A DNA stretch of 64,000 nt. It comes from Syntrophaceae bacterium UBA6078 (GTDB taxonomy: Bacteria > Desulfobacterota > Syntrophia > Syntrophales > UBA2210). The notes under the pieces were generated by a model. That model saw only the letters and a program-made list of their open reading frames with translations, had not been told where the DNA came from and made no database searches. The stretch spans positions 62,001-126,000 of the forward strand of contig DIXO01000059.1 of assembly GCA_002428735.1 (NCBI GenBank). The letters run 5' to 3'. Position numbers and translations under genes: made by a program. This document shows, in pieces, positions 8,558 through 17,066 of the stretch. Positions within the stretch are counted from its first letter, which is position 1, and the number at the start of each line of letters is the position of its first letter.

Positions 8558-10075
8558 ATGAACAAACCGGGAACGGTATACATAATCGGCGCGGGGCCCG
8601 GCGATCCGGGACTCATAACGGTGAGAGGCGCGGAGTGCCTCGGCAGGGCCGACGTGGTGGTGTACGACTACCTTGTAAGCGGCGAGATTCTCCGGAGCGC
8701 CTCGCCGGACGCGCGCCTCGTCTACGTCGGCAAGATCGGAGGGCGGCACAACATTGCCCAGGAAGACCTGAACCAAATCCTGGTGGATGAGGCGCTGAAA
8801 GGGAATACGGTGGCCAGACTGAAAGGGGGCGATCCCTTCATCTTCGGACGGGGGGGTGAGGAGGCTGAATGTCTTCAAAAGGCAGGCATCCCCTTTGAAG
8901 TGGTGCCGGGAGTGACATCGGCAATCGCCGCCCCCGCTTATGCCGGTATTCCTCTGACCCACCGGGCCTTTACCTCCACGGTCGCCTTCGTGACGGGGCA
9001 TGAGGACCCCGCAAAGAATGAGAGCGCCATAGACTGGCGGGGCATATCCACGATCGGCACCCTCGTCTTTCTCATGGGGGTAAAAAATCTCCCCCGAATC
9101 ACCGCCCGCCTGATTGAAAACGGCAGGGATCCGGCAACCCCGGCTGCCCTGATCAGGTGGGGAACGACGCCCGACCAGGAGACCCTGACGGGAACGCTGG
9201 GAGATATAGCCGCTCTGGCTGAAGAACAACATTTTTCTCCTCCCGCCCTCTGCGTCGTGGGAGAGGTGGTTTCCCTGAGAGGCAGCCTCGCCTGGTTTGA
9301 AAAGAAGCCCCTTTTCGGAAAGGGGGTTGTCATTACCCGGCCGGAGAGGCAGGCGGAAGAGCTTGCGGCTCTCCTGCGGGAGCGGGGGGCGCGGGTTATT
9401 TCATTTCCCACGATCGAGATCGTTCCTCCCGCCGACTGTGGCGATCTCGACAGAGCAATCGCGGATATAGAACAGTATGACTGGATCGTCTTTACCAGCG
9501 CGAACGGGGTTCGGTCCTTCTTTGAACGCTTTTCCGCCCTGCGGGGCGACATCCGCGACCTCAAGGGGATCAGGATCTGCACCATCGGCCCGGCAACACG
9601 CGCCTGTGTGGAAGGATACCATATCCCCGTGGACCTCGTTCCCGATGAGTATCTGTCCGAGGGAGTAGTCGAGGCATTCGAGAAACGGGACATCCAGGGC
9701 ACAAAGATTCTTCTGCCCCGCGCCGAGATTGCCGGGGATGTGATCTCCGCGGGTCTCTCGGCAATGGGCGCCCGGGTCGATGTGGCCGTCGCCTACCGGA
9801 CGGTATCCCCCGGCGGGGATGGTTCTGAGATACGGGCATTGATGGAGAAGGGAACCGTTGACGTCCTCACCTTTACCAGCCCGTCCACCGTGCACAACTT
9901 TATGGATATGGTCGGGGAAAAAGAGGCAATTCCGGATAACGTCAGGATCGCATGTATCGGTCCTGTGACGGAGAACGCGTGCAGGGAAGCGGGACTTCGG
10001 GTTGATATCATGCAGGGTCCCTATTCGATCCCCGGCCTGGTCGAAGCGATAGAAAAATATCTGATGCAAGAGTAG
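8558..10075 (+). CDS. cobA-hemD: fused uroporphyrinogen-III C-methyltransferase / uroporphyrinogen-III synthase
   Basis: 505 residues in two domains. Residues 1-245 are SUMT: YIIGAGPGDPGLITVRG, ARLKGGDPFIFGRGGEE and VVPGVTSAIAAPAYAGIPLTHR, which adds two methyl groups to uroporphyrinogen III to make precorrin-2. Residues about 255-500 are HemD: GVVITRPERQAEELAALL, DWIVFTSANGVRSFF, and VLTFTSPSTVHNF, which closes hydroxymethylbilane to uroporphyrinogen III. The fusion commits flux from HemC straight to precorrin-2, the precursor of siroheme, cobalamin and, here, heme by the Ahb route. Fusions like this are common in Firmicutes and Deltaproteobacteria. Confidence 0.94.
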   Translation: MNKPGTVYIIGAGPGDPGLITVRGAECLGRADVVVYDYLVSGEILRSASPDARLVYVGKIGGRHNIAQEDLNQILVDEALKGNTVARLKGGDPFIFGRGGEEAECLQKAGIPFEVVPGVTSAIAAPAYAGIPLTHRAFTSTVAFVTGHEDPAKNESAIDWRGISTIGTLVFLMGVKNLPRITARLIENGRDPATPAALIRWGTTPDQETLTGTLGDIAALAEEQHFSPPALCVVGEVVSLRGSLAWFEKKPLFGKGVVITRPERQAEELAALLRERGARVISFPTIEIVPPADCGDLDRAIADIEQYDWIVFTSANGVRSFFERFSALRGDIRDLKGIRICTIGPATRACVEGYHIPVDLVPDEYLSEGVVEAFEKRDIQGTKILLPRAEIAGDVISAGLSAMGARVDVAVAYRTVSPGGDGSEIRALMEKGTVDVLTFTSPSTVHNFMDMVGEKEAIPDNVRIACIGPVTENACREAGLRVDIMQGPYSIPGLVEAIEKYLMQE

Positions 10076-10088
10076 AAAAATAAAGAAA

Positions 10089-11276
10089 ATGATAGGAATC
10101 TCGAAACTATACTGCGGGGGAGTCGAGCCCTCCGACATCCTCCGCTACGGAGCGCAATCGGACCGGCTTCCCTCGCACCTCCTCCAGTTTTCAAGCGATA
10201 AACGGCCGGTGGTGGTGTGGAACGCCACCCGGCGGTGCAACCTGAAGTGTGTCCACTGTTATTCGAGCTCTCAAAACAGAAGGTACAGCGACGAGCTGAG
10301 CACCGAAGAGGGGAAGGCGTTGATAGCGGACCTTGCCGCTTTCGGGTCTCCGGTCCTCCTCTTTTCCGGAGGAGAGCCGCTGATGCGGGAAGACCTGCCG
10401 GAGCTCGTGCGTTTCGCCGTGGAGAGCGGGATGCGGGCGGTCATCTCGACAAACGGAACGCTCATCACAAAGAAAAGGGCCGCCGTATTCGCGAAGACAG
10501 GGCTCTCCTATATGGGGATCAGCCTGGACGGCGTGGGGGAGATCCATGACCGGTTCCGGGGGGTGCCGGGGGCATTCGATGCCGCCGTGAAAGGCATTCG
10601 AAACTGCCGGGAGGCCGGGATCAAGGTGGGGGTCCGTTTTACCATAACGGGAGAGAACAGCGGCGAGATCCCCGCGATCTTCGATTTCATCGAGCAGAAA
10701 AACATCCCCCGGGCCTGTTTTTATCACCTGGTCTATTCGGGGCGCGGCTCCGCCCTGATGAACAGCGACTTGCCCCATGACCGGACGAGAGAGGTCGTGG
10801 ATCTGATCATGGACCGGACGCGCAACCTCTTCGACAGGGGACTGCCCAAGGAGATCCTGACCGTGGACAACCACGCCGACGGACCGTACCTTTACCTGCG
10901 TCTCCTCCGAGAGGACCCCGGACGGGCGGCCGAAGTGCTGACGCTTCTGAAGATGAACGAGGGGAACAGCTCGGGGCGCGGGATCGGTTGTGTGAGCTGG
11001 GACGGCGAGGTACACGCGGATCAGTTCTGGCGGGAGATCTCCTTCGGGAACGTGCGAAAACGTCCATTCAGCAAGATCTGGACGGATACCTCCAACGAAC
11101 TGATGGCAAAGCTGAAGGATAAGAAACGATATGTTACGGGCCGGTGCGCCGAATGCCGCTGGCTCGATGTGTGCGGGGGCAACTTCCGTACCCGGGCCGA
11201 GGCGGCGACGGGCGATATCTGGGCTCCCGACCCGGCCTGTTACCTGACTGATGATGAGATACGAGGTGCTATATGA
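10089..11276 (+). CDS. ahbC: radical SAM protein AhbC (Fe-coproporphyrin III synthase of the siroheme route)
   Basis: 395 residues. Radical SAM cluster Cys at 50, 54 and 57 (RRCNLKCVHCYSS), SAM-binding SGGEPLMREDL, and a C-terminal SPASM-like Cys cluster with GIGCVSWDGEVHADQFW, CAECRWLDVCGGN and DPACYLTDDE, the pattern of AhbC/NirJ proteins. AhbC removes the acetate side chains of 12,18-didecarboxysiroheme, giving Fe-coproporphyrin III. NirJ (heme d1) is the close alternative, but the adjacent ahbD and heme genes favour AhbC. Its stop overlaps the hemB start (ATGA), so translation is coupled. Confidence 0.88.
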   Translation: MIGISKLYCGGVEPSDILRYGAQSDRLPSHLLQFSSDKRPVVVWNATRRCNLKCVHCYSSSQNRRYSDELSTEEGKALIADLAAFGSPVLLFSGGEPLMREDLPELVRFAVESGMRAVISTNGTLITKKRAAVFAKTGLSYMGISLDGVGEIHDRFRGVPGAFDAAVKGIRNCREAGIKVGVRFTITGENSGEIPAIFDFIEQKNIPRACFYHLVYSGRGSALMNSDLPHDRTREVVDLIMDRTRNLFDRGLPKEILTVDNHADGPYLYLRLLREDPGRAAEVLTLLKMNEGNSSGRGIGCVSWDGEVHADQFWREISFGNVRKRPFSKIWTDTSNELMAKLKDKKRYVTGRCAECRWLDVCGGNFRTRAEAATGDIWAPDPACYLTDDEIRGAI

Positions 11277-12244
11277 ACTTTCCTGATTACCGTCTGAGAC
11301 GGCTGCGAAAAAACACAAATCTCCGGAGAATGATCCGGGAAACCACTCTGTCGGTCGATGATCTTGTCTGCCCCCTCTTTGTGACCCACGGTGACGGGGT
11401 GAAAAAACCGATACCCTCCATGCCGGGGCATTTTCAACTATCCATTGACACCCTTGTTGAAGAGACAAAAAAGATCCGCAATCTGAAAATCCCCGCAGTC
11501 ATCCTCTTCGGGATACCGGAGACAAAGGATGAAGAAGGCTCAGGCGCCTGGGTCGAGGATGGCATTATCCAGAGGGCTGTTCGACGGATCAAAGACGATG
11601 TGCCTGATATCCTGGTGATTACCGACGTGTGCCTCTGCGAATACACGAACCACGGCCACTGCGGTGTCCTCGCTGGCGAGCATGTGGATAACGACGCCAC
11701 CCTGGAACTCCTCGCCCGGACGGCCCTCTCTCACGCGGTTGCGGGAGCCGATATGGTGGCCCCGTCGGCGATGATGGACGGACAGGTGCTGGCGATCCGA
11801 GACGCTCTCGATGAGGAGGGTTTCGGTGACATTCCCATCATGGCCTATGCGGCCAAGTACGCGTCCTGTTTTTACGGCCCTTTCAGGGATGCGGCGGAGG
11901 GGACTCCCCAGTTCGGCGACAGAACATCCTATCAGATGGATCCCCCCAACAGCCGGGAGGCTATCCGGGAGATCGCCCTCGATGTGGAAGAGGGGGCCGA
12001 CATCATCATGGTAAAACCCGCCCTTCCCTACCTCGATATCATACGCTTAGCGAAGGACGAATTCGATCTCCCCGTGGCGGCCTACAACGTGAGCGGCGAG
12101 TTTGCCATGATCAAGGCGGCGGACGAAAAGGGGTGGCTTGACGGAAAGCGGGCCATGATGGAGTCTCTGATTTCGATCAAGCGAGCCGGGGCGGATATCA
12201 TCATCACCTACTTCGCGCAGGAAACGGCTGAGCTGCTTCGCTGA
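11273..12244 (+). CDS. hemB: delta-aminolevulinic acid dehydratase (porphobilinogen synthase)
   Basis: 323 residues, the usual length. Condenses two 5-aminolevulinates to porphobilinogen, the substrate of HemC. The catalytic lysines lie in YAAKYASCFYGPFRDA and IIMVKPALPYLD; the metal site DVCLCEYTNHGHCG has the three-Cys pattern of zinc-dependent enzymes. The start codon overlaps the ahbC stop by four bases. Placement between ahbC and ahbD puts an early and two terminal steps of heme synthesis under one transcript. Confidence 0.95.
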   Translation: MNFPDYRLRRLRKNTNLRRMIRETTLSVDDLVCPLFVTHGDGVKKPIPSMPGHFQLSIDTLVEETKKIRNLKIPAVILFGIPETKDEEGSGAWVEDGIIQRAVRRIKDDVPDILVITDVCLCEYTNHGHCGVLAGEHVDNDATLELLARTALSHAVAGADMVAPSAMMDGQVLAIRDALDEEGFGDIPIMAYAAKYASCFYGPFRDAAEGTPQFGDRTSYQMDPPNSREAIREIALDVEEGADIIMVKPALPYLDIIRLAKDEFDLPVAAYNVSGEFAMIKAADEKGWLDGKRAMMESLISIKRAGADIIITYFAQETAELLR

Positions 12245-12266
12245 ACGGCTTCGGCGGGATAGACAT

Positions 12267-13337
12267 ATGGCTTCTCAACAATCTCTCATTCTTCCCCATA
12301 CCCTTCGCATGGTCGCCTGGGAAGTGACACGGGGATGCAACCTCTCGTGCGTGCACTGTCGGGCGTCGTCGAAATACTGCCCCTATGAGGGCGAACTTGA
12401 CACGGCGCGCTGTCTGAAGCTCATCGATGAGATTGCCGCCTTCAGCTCTCCTGTCATCATCCTGACCGGTGGCGAGCCCTACTTCCGCAAAGACATCTTT
12501 GAGATCGCCGCTTACGGGACACAAAAGGGCCTCCGTATGGTCCTCGCGACCAACGGCACGCTCGTCACCGACGGAATCGCACGAAAGTCCATCGACGCCG
12601 GGATACAGCGTGTCAGTATCAGCATCGACGGGCCCGATGCCGAAAGTCACGACTCCTTCCGCGGCGTCCCCGGAGCCTTTGAGGGGGCAATGGCGGGAAT
12701 CGACGCCTTCAGGCGGGCGGGAATGGAATTCCAGATCAATACCACCATCACCCGCCTCAACCTGCACCAGATGCAAGAGATCTTCGACCTGGCAATCCGG
12801 CTCGAGGCGGCTGCTCATCATATCTTTCTCCTGGTTCCCACGGGACGGGGCAGGGAAATGGCGGACCAGGAGATATCGGCTGAAGAGTACGAAGAGGCAC
12901 TTGGCTGGTTCTACGAACAGGAATTTGCTTCCCCCATTCAACTCAAGGCCACCTGCGCCCCGCAGTTTTACCGCATCTTTCATCAGCGAAAGAAGGAGAA
13001 CCAAGATCAACCGCGGGTAACCGGAAACCCTTTGCATTCCATGACCAGGGGATGCCTGGGAGGGAGCTCGTTCTGTTTTATTTCCCACACGGGGCAGGTG
13101 CAGCCCTGCGGGTTCCTCGAGATCGACTGCGGTCGGATTACGGAAACGGGGTTTGAGGAAATATGGAACCATTCAAAGATATTCAATGACCTCAGAGATC
13201 TGGGAAGCTATGAGGGGAAGTGCGGCCGCTGCGAATTCCTGAAGGTGTGCGGCGGATGCCGCGCTCGCGCCTATGAGAATACCGGCAATTACCTGGCGGA
13301 GGAGCCCCTCTGCGCCTATGAGCCAGTCAAGCCCTGA
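12267..13337 (+). CDS. ahbD: radical SAM heme synthase AhbD
   Basis: 356 residues. Radical SAM Cys at 24, 28 and 31 (TRGCNLSCVHCRAS), LTGGEPYFRKD for SAM, and a C-terminal auxiliary cluster region with CLGGSSFCFISHTGQVQPCG, CGRCEFLKVCGGCRARAYE and EEPLCAYEP. AhbD oxidatively decarboxylates the two propionates of Fe-coproporphyrin III to the vinyl groups of heme b under anaerobic conditions. It is 22 bp from hemB on the same strand. The siroheme decarboxylases AhbA/AhbB needed between siroheme and AhbC are not in the window and must be encoded elsewhere. Confidence 0.88.
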   Translation: MASQQSLILPHTLRMVAWEVTRGCNLSCVHCRASSKYCPYEGELDTARCLKLIDEIAAFSSPVIILTGGEPYFRKDIFEIAAYGTQKGLRMVLATNGTLVTDGIARKSIDAGIQRVSISIDGPDAESHDSFRGVPGAFEGAMAGIDAFRRAGMEFQINTTITRLNLHQMQEIFDLAIRLEAAAHHIFLLVPTGRGREMADQEISAEEYEEALGWFYEQEFASPIQLKATCAPQFYRIFHQRKKENQDQPRVTGNPLHSMTRGCLGGSSFCFISHTGQVQPCGFLEIDCGRITETGFEEIWNHSKIFNDLRDLGSYEGKCGRCEFLKVCGGCRARAYENTGNYLAEEPLCAYEPVKP

Positions 13338-13370
13338 CATTACAGCGGAAACAGCGTTGCGATCCTCCCC

Positions 13371-14501
13371 ATGGCTACAACGATTCATGACAGGTTTGAG
13401 ATAACGATCATCGGCGCCGGTGTGGTCGGCCTTGCCGTCGCGGAAGAGCTCGCCGGGGAGTACGCAAACGTCCTGGTGCTGGAAAAGAACCCGAACTATG
13501 GTATGGAGACGAGCAGCCGGCACAGCGGAGTCATACACGCCGGGATATACTACCCTGCCGGGTTTCTGAAGGCGGACTTCTGCAGGGAAGGGAACCGTTT
13601 GCTGTACCGGCTCTGCGAAGAGCGGGGCATCCCCCACAGAAAAACTGGAAAGCTGATCGTGGCCGCTGATGATACGGAGTGTGCCGAACTCCGGAAGATC
13701 CGGGAGTGGGCGGAACTGAACGGGATTGACAACCTTTCCTTCGTCTCGCAGAAACAGCTCAGGGTGATGGAACCGGAAGTGAGCGCCCGCGAGGCCCTTT
13801 TCTCCCCTTCCACCGGCATCATCGATACCCATGCCCTGATGACCACATTCTATCTCAAGGCGCAGTCCGAAGGCGCCATCGTTGTCTTCCACTCGGAGGT
13901 GACGGGGATTGAACAATCGAACGGTACGTATAGTGTGCAGGTAAACGGCGGCGAATATTCCTTCAGGACCCGGGCGCTTATCAACTGCGCCGGTCTTTAC
14001 GCAGACCGGATCGCCTCATTGGCCGGGATCGATATAGACAAGAGAGATTACCGGCTCAAATACTGCAAAGGGGACTACTTTTCAGCCTCCCCGTCTCCGA
14101 GACTTTCACACCTTGTCTATCCAGTGCCCCCGGCGGAACAGGTAGGGCTCGGTGTTCACGCCACACTCGACTTGGCCGGGATGGTGCGGTTCGGGCCGGA
14201 CACCGAATATGTCACTGCTCTGGAATACGCTGTTGACGAGAAGAAGGGAGACGCTTTCTGGGAATCCGTGAGGAAATATCTGCCGAGCGTGGGACGTAAA
14301 CAGATTCAGCCTGACACAAGCGGCATCCGCCCCAAGCTCCAGGGACCGGGCGACCCGTACCGGGACTTCATCATCGCCGACGAGAGCGCTTCAGGCTATC
14401 CCGGCCTGATTAACCTGATCGGGATAGAATCCCCGGGGTTGACTGCGTGCGTCCCCATAGCGCGATACGTGTCGCGGCTTGCAGGTTCGTATTTGTACTG
14501 A
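13371..14501 (+). CDS. LhgO-like FAD-dependent oxidoreductase (L-2-hydroxyglutarate dehydrogenase family)
   Basis: 376 residues of the DAO/GlpO fold. FEITIIGAGVVGLAVAEELA is the dinucleotide-binding GxGxxG; ETSSRHSGVIHAGIYYPAGFLKADFCREGNRLLYRLC is the FAD-attachment region typical of LhgO/YgaF; GLINLIGIESPGLTACVPIARYV closes the FAD site. Known members oxidise L-2-hydroxyglutarate and pass electrons to quinone; other substrates are possible for deltaproteobacterial paralogues. It follows ahbD by 33 bp and may be on the heme operon transcript, though no functional link is obvious. Confidence 0.82.
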   Translation: MATTIHDRFEITIIGAGVVGLAVAEELAGEYANVLVLEKNPNYGMETSSRHSGVIHAGIYYPAGFLKADFCREGNRLLYRLCEERGIPHRKTGKLIVAADDTECAELRKIREWAELNGIDNLSFVSQKQLRVMEPEVSAREALFSPSTGIIDTHALMTTFYLKAQSEGAIVVFHSEVTGIEQSNGTYSVQVNGGEYSFRTRALINCAGLYADRIASLAGIDIDKRDYRLKYCKGDYFSASPSPRLSHLVYPVPPAEQVGLGVHATLDLAGMVRFGPDTEYVTALEYAVDEKKGDAFWESVRKYLPSVGRKQIQPDTSGIRPKLQGPGDPYRDFIIADESASGYPGLINLIGIESPGLTACVPIARYVSRLAGSYLY

Positions 14502-14549
14502 TAGCCCCATATTCCAATTGCTCAGTAGAGCCTTTCCAATACAGAAAAC

Positions 14550-14832
14550 ATGACACACAATATGAAAGTAGAAGTATTTATTAGCTTTAGAAAAAAGCTT
14601 ACATTACCCTATGTGCATATTGTGAACCAGACAAGACCGATTGAACGTGTTTCGGAAGTGGTACAGTTTTTCAAAGGTAATATGAGTCGAGTAATCCGCG
14701 AGGAATTCATGGAACTAGAAGAATTCCCGTGGAGAGACAGTTTCTGGGCGGATGGATATTGTGCAGAGACTAGTCGGGAAAATCGATGAAGAGGTTGTAA
14801 AACGATGCATAAGAAACCAATTTCGTCTGTAG
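14550..14832 (+). pseudogene. IS200/IS605 transposase (TnpA) relic, frameshifted
   Basis: The first frame (14550-14789) gives SEVVQFFKGNMSRVIREEF and WRDSFWADGYCAETS, matching the middle of Y1 transposases (KG-x-S-R ... FW-x-x-GY). The continuation VGKIDEEVVKRCIRNQ is in the next frame from 14773 to a stop at 14832, so one base has been lost or gained. The catalytic HUH site is also damaged: YVHIV stands where HVHLL is expected. The reading is short (about 90 residues against 130-150), so the N-terminal part is missing or rearranged. It is followed by a hairpin like those at IS200 ends. Confidence 0.75.
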
Positions 14833-14860
14833 GGCCAGATCATGCCAGCGGGTCTGAAAT

Positions 14861-14878
14861 CTTGGGCTTTAGCCCAAG
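14861..14878. repeat. short perfect hairpin after the IS200 relic
   Basis: CTTGGGC and GCCCAAG form a seven-base perfect stem around a TTTA loop (eight pairs if the loop closes to two bases). It lies 29 bases after the relic transposase stop, where IS200/IS605 elements have the subterminal imperfect hairpin recognised by TnpA. No matching left-end hairpin was identified. Confidence 0.55.
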
Positions 14879-14971
14879 GGCAATTCATCTCTGAAATAGT
14901 CATTTCATATATGAATGATTATTCCAAGTGTCTGGTTGTCTAAGACTCTGTAATATATTGATATTTAATAT

Positions 14972-14987
14972 TGGAATGGATATTGCT
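14972..14987 (+). promoter_or_regulatory. possible sigma-54 promoter before the MBL hydrolase
   Basis: TGG at 14972 and TTGCT ending at 14987 give the invariant GG-N10-GC spacing. The -12 half is good; the -24 half lacks the usual CAC after TGG. The start codon of the hydrolase is about 50 bases downstream, and a sigma-54 activator gene lies at 21343-22755. Weak alone, plausible in context. Confidence 0.4.
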
Positions 14988-15037
14988 TAGAAAATTAAAT
15001 ATAAGAAAACAATTTTTAGATCATAAGGAGGATGCTA

Positions 15038-15811
15038 ATGACTTACGAAGTAAAACCAATTGTACTGGGACAGATCGCGGCCGACATGTCAGGTTTTACC
15101 TATATGGCATTTGCCGGTACGCCGCTTGTTTTGGAAGTGACCTATTTTTTAATCAAGGGTGCGGAAAAAAATATTCTCTTCGATACGGGTTCGTGGGCAG
15201 CACGCATGGCGAAGTACTGGCCCGGAGAAGGTGTTGATTTCCAAACCTTTGAAGAATCGCTTGAAAAAGAAGGGCTTAGTACGAATGACGTGGATATTAT
15301 TGTTACAAGCCACCTTCACCATGATCATGTGGGTAATCACTTCAAATGTAAAAATGCGGAGGTATATGTGCAGGTTGATGAATGGGCCTTCGCTTGTGCC
15401 CCGCACCCTCTGCAGGCACAATATTACCCTGCCGACATGATGGCCGAGGTTGAGGCCATGAAGATGAGACTGATTCGCGGTGATTATGATCTCTATCCGG
15501 GAATACGCATAATCCTTACGCCGGGACATACCCCAGGAACTCAGTCGCTCTGTGTAGACACTAAAGAAGGAAAAACAGTCATCGTGGGTCAGTGCACGGT
15601 TCACCAGACCTTTATGCCTCCCAAGGAGCTCTTGCCCAAAGGTCACCCCTTTAGCAGTTGGGAAGTCTTCAGCCAATCTATTGCAACAGACATGAATCAG
15701 GCTTACTGGAGTAACGCCCAGGTAAAGTCCATGGCAGACGTGCTTCTCCCCTGTCACGGACCGGGATTTGATGAGAGGACAAAGAAGTATCTCCCCGATT
15801 CAATGAAATAG
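15038..15811 (+). CDS. metallo-beta-lactamase-fold hydrolase, AHL-lactonase-like
   Basis: 257 residues from the ATG at 15038, chosen because AAGGAGG lies six bases before it; the ATG at 15032 overlaps that ribosome site. SHLHHDHVGN is the metal motif HxHxDH and TPGHTPGTQS the next metal His, as in the N-acyl homoserine lactonase branch. The strand that normally provides the bridging Asp reads VIVGQCTVH, so Asp appears to be replaced by Gln-Cys. Known members open lactones, but substrates vary widely. It precedes the TRAP transporter, so a lactone or ester brought in by DctPQM is a possible substrate (inference). Confidence 0.82.
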   Translation: MTYEVKPIVLGQIAADMSGFTYMAFAGTPLVLEVTYFLIKGAEKNILFDTGSWAARMAKYWPGEGVDFQTFEESLEKEGLSTNDVDIIVTSHLHHDHVGNHFKCKNAEVYVQVDEWAFACAPHPLQAQYYPADMMAEVEAMKMRLIRGDYDLYPGIRIILTPGHTPGTQSLCVDTKEGKTVIVGQCTVHQTFMPPKELLPKGHPFSSWEVFSQSIATDMNQAYWSNAQVKSMADVLLPCHGPGFDERTKKYLPDSMK

Positions 15812-15865
15812 GTTGAGTTGATTCTTTTCGATTATTTGGAAGAAAACAGCTGTCTCGGGGAGGTG

Positions 15866-15905
15866 CAGGTATTCGGGTATAAATACAGGTATTCGGGTAT
15901 AAATA
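15866..15905 (+). repeat. 20-bp tandem duplication
   Basis: The 20-base unit beginning CAGGTATTCGG and ending TATAAATA occurs twice with no spacer (15866-15885, 15886-15905), directly after the hydrolase gene. Perfect identity suggests a recent duplication. No function visible. Confidence 0.9.
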
Positions 15906-15982
15906 AGATAATTGATGCGTATCGAAAATAAAGCATAGGAGTAAAGGTACAAGCACGTTATTAGTTACGATATGATAGAGTT

Positions 15983-16246
15983 GTGGTGTTCGTGGTATCT
16001 CGGGAATTGTTAGCTGAGTCTTGCTTTGATGAAGATGCCTACGAGCAAGCCGATATGTATAGGAATTTCAATTACTCTCGGATAGGCCTTGCTCAGCCAA
16101 AGTCCATTGACCGGTTTCTCGGCAATGCTGGGGTAGGTTATTTCACCTCTATTGCCTGGCGGATCGTGGTCGCCGCGCTGCAGGATTTAAAGCGTTTTGT
16201 CGAACGATCTAAGTACTATAATTACAGGCTTGCATTAAGGAGGTAG
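15983..16246 (+). CDS. small hypothetical protein or gene fragment
   Basis: Open for 87 residues from a GTG, with no convincing ribosome site. Composition is protein-like (aromatic- and Arg-rich C-terminus ending LALRR; segment FTSIAWRIVVAALQDLKRFVER) but I recognise no family. It lies between the hydrolase and the TRAP genes in a segment that also holds decayed genes, so it may be the remaining C-terminal piece of a longer gene. Low confidence that it is expressed. Confidence 0.3.
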   Translation: MVFVVSRELLAESCFDEDAYEQADMYRNFNYSRIGLAQPKSIDRFLGNAGVGYFTSIAWRIVVAALQDLKRFVERSKYYNYRLALRR

Positions 16247-16456
16247 TTTCAGGGGTTCGATCGAAATTCCACTAATCTCTTGGCTTCCCGAGATCGTTGG
16301 CAATATGACCAGATGGTCTGTAGGACTGAGCAGCATTACTCCGTGGGTATCAAATGATATTTTTGACAACAGAGAAATCCGCGCTGTTTTGTGAATATTT
16401 TCACACTGCACACACGGGAAGATATCTTAAATAAAGTATCAATTGCAATTTTGAAA

Positions 16457-16485
16457 TTGACAGGTTCAGTCAATGATACTATGCG
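16457..16485 (+). promoter_or_regulatory. possible sigma-70 promoter for the TRAP genes
   Basis: TTGACA at 16457-16462 and TATGCG at 16480-16485 with a 17-base spacer, about 85 bases before dctQ. The -35 box is perfect, the -10 box weak. Confidence 0.35.
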
Positions 16486-16571
16486 GTAGAGATAGTATTG
16501 CGTAGCGTAAGCACAGTATTTTCCTGACATATTGAAGGCAGAAATACTGAAAACGTTGAGGAGGCGAAATA

Positions 16572-17066
16572 ATGAATGTGGAGCGGGGCTATAATGCGTT
16601 TAACCGCTTTATCGTATCCCTTGCGTCTATAATGCTCTGCGCCATGGCATGGATGATCTTGTTTGATGTGGCGATGCGCTTTCTTTTTAATTCTCCCCTC
16701 CCAGCAAGTGTTGAAATTTCGCAATTAATATCGCCGTGGGTCATATTCCTGCCCTTTGCGTACACGCTGGCTGTGGGAGGGCATGTGCAGGTTACTTTGG
16801 TGACCATGCATCTGCCCGAAAGATGGCGCCATGTGTGCGACATTTTTACCTACATCGTCGATTTGGTTTTCTTCGCTATCATCTGCTATTATTCGTGGAT
16901 CGAATTCGCCCATTCCTTCAGCATCAATGAGATCATGCTGGCTGCAGTCATGTTGCCCTGGTGGTCGGGCAAACTGGCTATGCCGGTAGGAACATTTTTA
17001 ATAGGGCTCCAGTGCGTTTTCCAGATTCTCAGCACCATCAGAAGGATCAGGGAGTACAAAAAATGA
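16572..17066 (+). CDS. dctQ: TRAP transporter small permease subunit (DctQ)
   Basis: 164 residues with four hydrophobic helices (about 13-38, 50-72, 90-112, 125-150), the DctQ architecture; SPLPASVEISQLISPWVIFLPFAYTLAVGGHVQVTLV is the characteristic loop and helix of the family. DctQ is the small inner-membrane subunit that pairs with DctM and the periplasmic binding protein DctP for sodium-driven uptake of organic acids. A GGAGG precedes the start. Its TGA overlaps the dctM ATG. Confidence 0.9.
   Translation: MNVERGYNAFNRFIVSLASIMLCAMAWMILFDVAMRFLFNSPLPASVEISQLISPWVIFLPFAYTLAVGGHVQVTLVTMHLPERWRHVCDIFTYIVDLVFFAIICYYSWIEFAHSFSINEIMLAAVMLPWWSGKLAMPVGTFLIGLQCVFQILSTIRRIREYKK

Noticed and set aside
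7748..9232. Long minus-strand open frame (494 codons)
   Set aside because: Lies antisense to hemC and cobA-hemD; product is low-complexity (Arg/His/Gly/Pro-rich) without any family features.
10191..11468. Long minus-strand open frame (425 codons)
   Set aside because: Antisense to ahbC and hemB in GC-rich DNA; no motif.
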